Source: Chloranthus sessilifolius
Taxonomy: Eukaryota > Streptophyta > Magnoliopsida > Chloranthales > Chloranthaceae
Reading direction: 5' to 3'
Assembly (NCBI GenBank): GCA_021018995.1
Contig: CM037587.1
Span: forward strand, 4,094,866 to 4,158,865
DNA length: 64,000 nt
The translations under genes and the position numbers were made by a program. This document shows, one piece after another, positions 57,357-64,000 of this stretch (position 1 is its first letter; every line of letters begins with the position of its first letter). The notes under the pieces are model-generated. The model saw only the letters and a list, made by a program, of their open reading frames with translations. It was not told the DNA's origin and did no database searches.

Positions 57357-59311
57357 AATTCCATGAGAGTTAAGGTAAGATTGAAGGTGTGAGAGGAATA
57401 TTCCTCACCATTATCAGATCTAAGGACCTTAACATGCCCATGAAATTGTGTGCGAACTAGTTTGTGAAATAGAGGAAAGATAGAGACAACTTCATCTTTG
57501 GTGCGCATAAGAAAGAGCATAGTGAGTCTAGTACAGTCATCAATAAAGCTAACAAAATAACGATAACCATGCAGAGCAGTAACAGGGGAAGTCCCCCACA
57601 CATCAGAGTGAATAACTTCAAAAGGAATAGCACATTTACTACCATTGAAGGCATAAGAAGTGTGAACATGTTTAGAGAACTGACAAGTCTCACAATTAAA
57701 CAAACTACTATTAAATCCATGAAATTTTTTCGAAAATAAAAGTTTCAAACGACTAATATGAGGGTGGCCACAGCAGGAGTGCCACAATTTAGCTTCATTA
57801 ACAGAAACCACCATAGCTGCAGGAGGAGATGCACCATGTAAATCTTGAAGGAGGTAGAGTCCCTTCTCTTCAGTACCATGACCAAGGATCTTCCCCGATT
57901 TCAAGTCTTGGAAAACACAGTGTGATGGAAAGAATGTCACATTACAATGTAAGGAATTGGTAATTTTACTGACAGATAATAGATTCATAGGCATATTGGG
58001 AACTAAAAGAGTAGAGTCAAGGGACAAGGTGCCTAGTGGAACATTCCCTTTACCCCTTACGGGAACAAGGGATCCATCAGCAATGCGAATATGCATAGAA
58101 TTAGAAAGACTAGATACGGATGAAAATAAATATGTCATACCAGACATGTGATCCGTAGCCCCAGAATTGATGATCCATGGGGACTGAGAGGTTGAGGTCA
58201 CATGGGCAAACCCATAGGTACCTGACTCAGCTATGTGGGAGGAAGATGTCTGTCCTTGTGTCACCGTCATGCGCTGAAGGCGGCCCTGGAGATCGTGAAG
58301 CTCTCTCTGTAAGCTCTGGAAATCAGCTGGAGGTGGAACGGAAGGAGGGGTGCTCTGACTAACAACTGAACTAGAAGTGTCCTCAGTGAAAGACTGAAAT
58401 GCGGGACCCGGAAGAAATTTAGGTTTCCCATGCAAGTCCCAACATCTTTCTCTGGTATGACCCTTCTTGCTACAATGAGAACACAACAATTTCTCTCTTT
58501 CTTCACGGGAGAGGCTCCCATGACCACCACCTCTACCACTCAACTTGCCTCCCCCACGGCCAAAAGAAGTAAAGGATGGTAGGGCAGATATCTCAGATAT
58601 ATCACCATCAGGAATCTGCATAAACTGTTGCATGCTCTCCTCATGCTGAAGGAGGGCATACACTGTATCCAGTGGGGGACACTTCTCTCTGCCGATAATG
58701 TTAGATTTAACATTCTCATATTCAGGTTTAACCCCTTTTAGGAAGTTGAACACTCTCCTTCTCTCAGTATTTTTATAAACCTTGCTGGTACACGAGCTGC
58801 ACAGTTCTTCTTGATATTGGGCTAATTCATCCCACAAACTTCTCATTTGAGTGTAATACTCTCCAATAGTCTCATCGCCTTGCTTCATAGCGTTAATTTT
58901 GTCACTAACTTAAAACATTTTTGTGAGATTTTGTTTCTGCAAGAACGCATCTCTCACAGCCTCCCATAATTGTTTAGCATCACTGGCATACATAAAGGAA
59001 TCACTAATGTCTAGTTGCATGGAGTGCAACAGCCATGCCATGACAGTTAGATTGTCACTTTTTCAATCAATATACTTAGGGTCATCTTCTTTGGGTTTCT
59101 AGATAGTCCCATAAATGTAACCCAATTTTTTCTTCATCCCTAAGTACATAGCAGCAGACCGTGACCACGAGAGATAATTGGCTCCATTCAGCTTCTTGGT
59201 AGTAATTTGTAAGTTATGAGAGACATCTCCCCCGCCAACGATCCCGGATTTATTCTCGTCCATGATCAAAAGATACCGAGGTTCCAAATGCCTACACAGG
59301 CTTTTCAACAA
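57254..59311 (-). pseudogene. copia E gag, protease and integrase region
   Basis: Gag N-terminus around 59250-59100 (KLNGANYLSWSRSAAMYLG) and gag body from 58888 (MKQGDETIGEYYTQMRSLWD). Zinc knuckle LLCSHCSKKGHTRERCWDLH near 58470. Protease WIINSGATDHMSG near 58160. Integrase HHCC zinc site (LWHSCCGHPH ... CETCQFSKH) and core start (FIDDCTRLTMLF, VLRSDNGEEYSS) to 57400. Domain order is that of Ty1/copia. Part of an LTR fossil; a few breaks. Confidence 0.85.
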
Positions 59312-60208
59312 ACTGGTAGAAGACCCACAGCTTTCAAATGCCTACACAGGCTTTTCAACAAACATAATTTGTGTCCCAACCAAATCAGCACCACGGGTTG
59401 ATTCAGACATTAAATCGAACATGTCTAATGGCTGATTTTCAGGCAACAATTCTGACAACTAAAAGATGCTTACAATACACCAACAATACAAATCAATTAA
59501 CTTCACCGGAGAATAATACTCTTCTCTTCACAGCTATACAGCATCACACACCTCACAAAATAAGCTCTAATGGCTGTAGTCAATGTAGCTACCATGTTCA
59601 TAACCATGGAGAACAAACAATTTTATCGGAAAGCACCAATCTGAGTTGCAACTGTCTATACAGCAGTTGACCATGGAAAATATCACAAAAAAACAGTTAG
59701 AAGACTTACCAGCAATCGGTAGTTACAGAGGATCAATCTGATATTGATTCGAAGGTTTCCGGCGAGAAATAACACCTCCGGCGATGTGGAGTTCAGTTTC
59801 CGGCAGTTCTTCACATCCAGGCAGCTCTGTAACCTTCAAAAAATACTGCATCACTTCAGAAGAGGCATCGAAATGAGGTTCTGGGAAGATTTCGATGCCT
59901 CACATCAGATCTAGGAGGAACCTGGTTCTATGGAGTTACTGTGACGTAGGTGAACCGAGGTTGAAGACGAAGTGGGTTCTCCCTCTTCCAGTGCTCGGAT
60001 GAAGATGATGTAGAAGGGAAAGTTGCTCAGAACAAAAAACTGAGCAAGTTCCCGGCAGTTTCGATGGTTCCGGTAGGGTTCAAGCGACAACTGATGTCAG
60101 CATGACGTCATCGCTGACATCAGCAGTTTTCTGGTGACGCCAGCAACAACAAGAGAAAAGGAAAAAAAAAAAATTGGCAGAGATGATCGGTTCAAGGCTC
60201 TGATACTA
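59312..60208 (-). other. copia E 5' leader
   Basis: Non-coding leader between primer site and gag. It holds a direct repeat AATGCCTACACAGGCTTTTC at 59287 and 59337, 50 bp apart, spanning the gag start. Confidence 0.6.
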
Positions 60209-60458
60209 AGTCAAAACTGTAATTTAGAGTTAGGGTTTAGAGAGGAGGAAGAAGAAGAAGAAGAAGAAGAAAGATATTTGAGTTGAGTCTCAAGTGACTC
60301 AAATCCCAATGCAAAATACTATATATATCATCTTAGCATATTCACGTATTACATGGTTCCCGAGTTAAGTGAATTGTACAACTTAAAATTCACTTAACTA
60401 CACACACACCCAAAGTTGCTTACTATACACCCATACAATGGAAATATCATCTCCAACA
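60209..60458 (-). repeat. LTR of copia E, right (5' LTR)
   Basis: 250 bp, AGTCAAAACTGTAATTTAG to ATCTCCAACA, with a GAA microsatellite at 60246-60273. Confidence 0.88.
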
Positions 60459-61019
60459 ATGAAGACCCAGTTATCATTGCATTCTAAGAATCAATTTTTT
60501 TATTTTTAAATGACATTTCGTCGAACACTTGGTAACAGAAATAAAACGATCACAAAATGAATAATCTGAACATTTGGCAGGAACAATAAACAAAATAATT
60601 TGAACACTTTCTAAATGGCATTTCGTCGAATACACAGTAGAAACTTTATATGGCCATGAATAGTCACACGATAAAGCATCAGCAGCTCTAGATACACACT
60701 ATAACTCAACCAAACTGCAACAAAAATCAAATGAACAAGCAAATCTGATCCACCAACAACCAACTCTGAGGAGAAATACCTGCAACTACTTAAGAAACCC
60801 TAAAAATCATGAATACCTTCTTTCACAGGCAGAGCATCATTTTAAAAAACAGCATCACTTGGAGCTCATCAAAGACTGATAGAACATGAAGAGAACTGTC
60901 GAGAAAGGCCTTTCTCACAGCAAAACCCCCGAGGCTTTTATTGGGCTGCTAATGTAAACATGAACAGAGCTAATAACAACACCAAAAGGATCAAGCTCAC
61001 TCTGATACCAAGATAAACC

Positions 61020-61258
61020 AAAGAGGCATTAGCCCAGTTGGTACGCTCCCTCCAATGTGAGGGAGTAGGTCATGGGTTCGATTGTCGTCCTCCACGCTGT
61101 TTCCAACCCTTGTCTTTACAAGCTGTGGGTTGGGTTCTGTTAGTTAATCCTCACCACTATAGTTGGTGCTCCCCTCACGCCGCTTCGCCACTGTCACACG
61201 TGTATGCATGTCTGCTCCTCAGTTCTTGGGGCTGTCTCGTTCGCCATATCTCAAAAAA
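61020..61258 (+). mobile_element. tRNA-headed SINE at the LTR/PBS junction of F
   Basis: About 240 bp. The head has an A box TAGCCCAGTTGG (61030-61041) and B box GGTTCGATT (61075-61083) at RNA polymerase III spacing, like a tRNA gene but with no cloverleaf 3' half. The body is GC-richer than its surroundings, and it ends in a short A run (61253-61258). AGATA occurs on both sides (61011-61015, 61258-61262). It separates F's primer site from its 5' LTR. Could also be a tRNA-derived gene fragment; SINE is far more likely. Confidence 0.72.
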
Positions 61259-61265
61259 GATATAT

Positions 61266-61580
61266 AAAACTAAACTACCTATGGACCCTTTTAGGGTTTA
61301 TTATTCTTAGAGGAGGGAGAGAGATGAGAGAGAAATGCACAAAAGACTACATTGTTTCATTCATTCGTAGTGTAATTATATGGAATGTACCCTTTATATA
61401 AGGAGCAACCCTAGTTACTAATGACATTCCATACATTACTTCTGACCCCACTTACTAACATGACACACCACACTTAACACTAATACTACCAACACACCAC
61501 ACACCACACAAACTACTAACACACTACACTTTACTACTAATACACCATGACACATTGACACTAATTTTAACATCTCCAAC
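61266..61580 (-). repeat. LTR of F, right (5' LTR)
   Basis: 315 bp, starts AAAACTAAACTACC and ends ACATCTCCAAC. TTTATATAAGG near 61391. Longer than its partner by a CA-rich segment. Confidence 0.82.
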
Positions 61581-61765
61581 TCTATTGACTTATTCGGTTG
61601 TGGGTGAGTTGGTTTCTATAGGTCAATTACAAATTTTTTCTTTATTTTATTGAAAATTTACTGATTTTATATTTCTCTTTGTGCAACTTGCATTTGTGAT
61701 AATAATTGAACATTTTAATGGATACTTAATGTTATGATGGTTCTTCTTGTGGCTCCAACCAATAG

Positions 61766-61945
61766 GGGTATAAGGTGACTAAACAGGGGAAAGCAATGAT
61801 CAGAATTGGGTGGAAGCAAGTCATACCTAGCGATCTAGGAGGAAAGAACTCAGAAACGACAACTTTGGGAAATAAACCTGTAGCAGGGGCAGAATTGAAT
61901 TCCTCGGCAGTTCCATTACAAGAAGATATTTTGTTCAAGAGAGAG
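61766..61945 (+). CDS. SURE-like: SurE-like gene, internal exon (GYKVTKQGK segment)
   Basis: This 180-bp exon follows the acceptor CCAATAG and encodes exactly 60 residues in phase 0 after the previous exon. It begins GYKVTKQGKAMIRIGWKQV and ends LQEDILFKRE, as in plant SurE-like proteins (GYKLTxQGKSxxKMGWxQV ... LFKRE). The donor is GAG|GTGTGG, a weak but valid GT site. Without splicing the frame ends at a stop 18 codons on, at about 61991, and the added residues do not resemble the family. The family C-terminus (xxxLxEGFITVTPLGAL) is not seen in the remaining 2 kb. The intron before it is about 22.2 kb and holds the F/E/G4 nest. Confidence 0.88.
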
Positions 61946-62052
61946 GTGTGGTCCCTTTTCTATGGATGCTTGTTATTGGCAAAAGTTTGCTAGTTTACGT
62001 ATGATCTTGACCCTCAATTTTTGCTTAATTTTTTTAACCATAGTGATATAAT

Positions 62053-62279
62053 CATGGGTCAGCATCTCGGACAGTACTGGTACGTATCGGACTATATGTA
62101 CCGGTATCGCTGGTCAGCGGTACACGATACATTGGGTATGTATCGGCGATACATACCCAATATATGTCATTTTTTTAATTGTATCACCGATAGATTGAAT
62201 GTATCGGCGATACTGATACGTATCGTCTCGGTATTGATGGTGGACGATACGTATCGGAAAACCAAGATTTTGACCCATG
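62053..62279. mobile_element. hAT-type MITE, GATACGTATC group, near-perfect 8-bp duplication
   Basis: 227 bp. Termini CATGGGTCAGC and, as reverse complement, CATGGGTCAAAATC. Flanks GATATAAT (62045-62052) and GATATAAC (62280-62287) match at 7 of 8. The interior is mostly TACGTATCG, GTATCGGCGATAC and similar palindromes. Lies about 110 bp after the third SurE-like exon. Confidence 0.82.
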
Positions 62280-62383
62280 GATATAACCACCAGTTGTTGA
62301 TTTATATTTCTATACCTTATATCCTGTCTTCCTATAATAGTAAAGTCATGCCTGAATTTGTTTCAATTTAGAGTTATCCCAAG

Positions 62384-62747
62384 CATTGTGACAAAATACG
62401 GCATTTTTTTTAAATACATGTATAATACACTTTTTTTGCCACTAACACATATAATACTTGTTTTTTTGAATAAAATGCATATTTTCGTATAATGCGTATA
62501 TTAAACGCGTTTTTCACATATTAAATGTTTTTTTCCCGTATGTTAAAAAACTGTTTTAAAATTATTTTTTTTCAAAATTTAATATTATCTAGTTTTTTCC
62601 CTATTTTTCCATTTTTTTTCGTCTTCTGTATTTTGCAGTTTTGTTGCCTTTTGATTTCCCCCCCCTTATCTCTCATAATTTACTTTTTTTTTTTTTTCTG
62701 ACCTTCTCGTTCACCGTATTAAACCCGTACCCGCATTTTGTCACTTG
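62384..62747. mobile_element. hAT-type MITE, CATTGTGACAAAAT subgroup
   Basis: Termini CATTGTGACAAAATACGG and, as reverse complement, CAAGTGACAAAATGCGGG. The interior has TTAAACGCGTTTTT and ATATTAAATG repeats like the 25746 group. A clear 8-bp duplication was not found. Flanked by similar segments: GTAAAGTCATG...TTTAGAGTTATC at 62340-62378 and GTTAAGTCATG...TTTAGAGTTATC at 62785-62822. Confidence 0.6.
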
Positions 62748-64000
62748 ATTCCTTTGGCTCTTTTTTATTAATGTTTGTGTGATAGTTAAGTCATGTATGG
62801 TTGGTTCCATTTTAGAGTTATCTGAAGGCTATTCTTTCGTAACTTTTGTGGCTACTCTATCTTCTCCAATGTTAAAATGATTTCTCGCAAATGGAAGATG
62901 TTAATATTGGGCTAACAAGCTTTTATTATTACTAACGTCCAAGATTTGCTAGTTGTACACCTATCGAAGCTCTTGGGTGTCATGATATCAGATCAACAGA
63001 ACTCTATATTTCTCAACACATTGAATGACCTACATCCATAAAATCATTTTCTACAAGGGCATACATTGTTATTAATATTCATTAATTGGTAGTAGACCAG
63101 GTCCGTTCACCAGCTGCAGTGCATGGGTCACCAACGTTGTGCTAATGGATGCATCTTCACAAACCCGAGTGGTCCAAATGGCTGGCCATCTTCTGGACAG
63201 GAATCAGTCCAAACATCATCATCATTGAAAGATTCAAATAGCGTGATCAGAGTATAATCTTCATTTAATCTGAGCCATTGTCCATAACAATGAATTCATC
63301 TAGACCTTTTTTTTTCTGATTGGTGATGTGGAAATTTTATTTATTCAATCTAGACTATGACCTAATATACCACTTGGCCATTATCGATGAAATACCAACT
63401 CAGTTCCAAATAGTAATATACCTCATTTTAATTAACAATGACATGCCAAAATATCAAAGACAAGGGCTATTACCTGATTACATAAAACCAGCCTAAAAGG
63501 TTGAGATAGGAAGTTAAAGGTCAAATTGGAATAGAAACCAATTTGTGGTTAAATGTGACTTTTTTACATAAAGGTAGCAATAAATTTTAATTGAAAGGAA
63601 ATGAATATGATCAATGAAAACTATATGATAATATATACTTGTTTTCTATTGAGTGAATAATGTTTGGGAGTAATGGAATATATTAGACCGGAGCCTTTCA
63701 AGGGAGTCTTCTTATTGGTCAATTTTCATGGACATTGGATTGAGAATTTACAGCTTAATTTCATATAAATCGATGGCCTTGAATTCTGGGAAACTAGCTG
63801 GACGATTATGTTTTGTTAATATATGCTGTCTACCGTTTGAGGGGTGGCCAAAATGGTTTTATTGAAGGGGACATGATTGCAATGCCCATCGATCATCCTA
63901 GACGATCGGTAATTGATTATTTGGTCTTTCACATAAACAAATATCACACAATCTATAAGTTTTTATTAAAGGAGACATGATTTCAATGCCCATGCATTGT
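62748..64000. other. intron or 3' flank after the third SurE-like exon
   Basis: No SurE-like C-terminal exon (VTPLGAL motif) found on the + strand. A T run with GATTGGTGATG near 63307-63330 resembles a LINE tail complement. Otherwise AT-rich, unassigned DNA. Confidence 0.5.
63857..63993. repeat. direct repeat, possibly part of a tandem array leaving the window
   Basis: TTTTATTGAAGGGGACATGA at 63857 and TTTTATTAAAGGAGACATGA at 63961 begin two 33-bp copies with 30 matches, 104 bp apart. Confidence 0.75.

Larger units (their letters stand above)
47771..60458 (-). mobile_element. Ty1/copia element E, nested in F, carrying G4
   Basis: Flanked by ATGAA (47766-47770, 60459-60463). LTRs are 47771-48000 and 60209-60458; primer site AGTATCAGAGCC at about 60197-60208; polypurine tract complement CTCCCCCTCAAG at 48001. 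All copia parts are seen in order on the - strand: gag, zinc knuckle, protease, integrase, reverse transcriptase, RNase H. G4 splits the RT just after a DLPPGF motif. About 5.7 kb without G4. LTR difference roughly 5% by eye. It looks nearly whole but has a few breaks. Confidence 0.9.
46187..61580 (-). mobile_element. coding-poor LTR element F, outermost of a three-deep nest
   Basis: Flanked by TCTAT (46182-46186, 61581-61585). LTRs are 46187-46464 and 61266-61580; polypurine tract complement CTCCCCTCAAGTTGG at 46465; primer site CTTGGTATCAGAGTG at about 61000-61014. Outside copia E the interior (46465-47770, 60459-61015) is about 1.9 kb with no gag or pol domain on either strand. That makes it a LARD/TRIM-like non-autonomous element whose end signals resemble copia. 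The LTRs differ by roughly 5% by eye. A second relic is at 28210-29952. Confidence 0.8.
39615..61765 (+). other. intron of the SurE-like gene, about 22.2 kb
   Basis: Donor GTGATT at 39615, acceptor CCAATAG ending at 61765. It contains the RTE tail, copia C with its inverted-LTR insertion, an LTR/PBS remnant, and the three-deep F/E/G4 nest. Removing F with one copy of its TCTAT duplication leaves a short AT-rich remainder next to exon 3 (61581-61765). A + strand open frame at 39691-39906 has no recognised similarity. Confidence 0.8.
25470..61945 (+). other. SURE-like: SurE-like host gene, visible span of three internal exons
   Basis: Three + strand exons translate to consecutive parts of a plant SurE-like protein (survival protein E family, metal-dependent 5'-nucleotidase/acid phosphatase). 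I place it in the group typified by Arabidopsis At4g14930, from memory and not from a search. Splice phases agree at both joins: the first splits a Trp codon TG|G, the second is phase 0. The metal-binding N-terminus (the DDG motif and the GxNxGxN loop) belongs to upstream exons that I could not find. Past exon 3 the open frame soon stops, so at least one more exon should lie beyond 64000. The introns are almost wholly transposable elements. The exons themselves are free of stops, so the gene may be active; a decayed copy cannot be excluded without the ends. Confidence 0.85.

Noticed and set aside
61020-61100. tRNA gene
   Set aside because: A and B boxes are present but the 3' acceptor half needed for a cloverleaf is not; the non-tRNA body and A tail fit a SINE.
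1-64000. CRISPR array, operons, rRNA genes or other host genes
   Set aside because: No regularly spaced short direct repeats, no rRNA-like sequence, and no conserved cellular protein other than the SurE-like exons was found by reading both strands.

Overview
Nuclear DNA of a flowering plant. The window is AT-rich and intron-like, with no bacterial operon features. It is packed with LTR retrotransposons primed by tRNA-iMet (TGGTATCARAGC-type sites), L1- and RTE-type LINEs, hAT DNA transposons and one tRNA-headed SINE. I cannot name the species; the very long repeat-filled introns fit plants with expanded introns.

Host gene. The only cellular gene I can support is a SurE-like 5'-nucleotidase/phosphatase gene on the + strand. 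Three internal coding exons are visible: 25470-25547, 39461-39614 and 61766-61945. Their phases match, and together they give 137 continuous codons (counting the split Trp). They are separated by introns of about 13.9 kb and 22.2 kb. The catalytic N-terminal exons were not found in 1-25469 and the C-terminal exon was not found in 61946-64000, so the gene probably runs off both ends and most of the window is intron.

Layout. 1-1887: 5' end of a Ty3/gypsy chromovirus (G1, - strand). 1888-11016: a + strand Ty1/copia fossil (copia A) carrying a solo LTR, an hAT transposon with transposase remains (4014-~6755) and two hAT-type non-autonomous insertions (7095-8735, 9061-10277). 11816-20229: chromovirus G2 (TSD ACTTG) containing G3 (13032-17393, TSD AAAGG), which holds a 5'-truncated L1 LINE in one LTR. 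~20400-22145: RTE-like LINE with a solo LTR. 22189-22480: TRIM-like element. ~22610-23870: copia D. 25746-30348: several hAT-type and foldback MITEs around a relic of a coding-poor LTR element. 30661-39212: a long L1-type LINE (- strand, 16-bp TSD) interrupted by a 2.2-kb solo LTR (TSD CCCTC). 40225-44560: an RTE 3' tail and copia C, which contains a 1.94-kb palindrome of two inverted LTRs plus an hAT-type insertion. 46187-61580: a three-deep nest in which coding-poor LTR element F (TSD TCTAT) holds copia E (47771-60458, TSD ATGAA), which holds chromovirus G4 (49161-56123, TSD AAGGT). A SINE lies at the 5' LTR/PBS junction of F. 61946-64000: intron with two more MITEs.

Themes. (1) One small host gene is stretched over more than 36 kb by nested insertions. 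(2) The L1 LINE has an ORF1 opening with a RanBP2-type zinc finger. (3) G2 and G3 share a non-autonomous layout in which a Ser/Glu/His-rich repeat tract sits where the pol core normally lies. (4) One family of LTRs carries palindromic arrays upstream of its TATA box: TCGATCGA in some copies, ACGGACGTCCGT in others. (5) hAT-type MITE groups with 8-bp target duplications each carry their own palindromic array, and one group shares its terminal sequence with the local hAT transposon.
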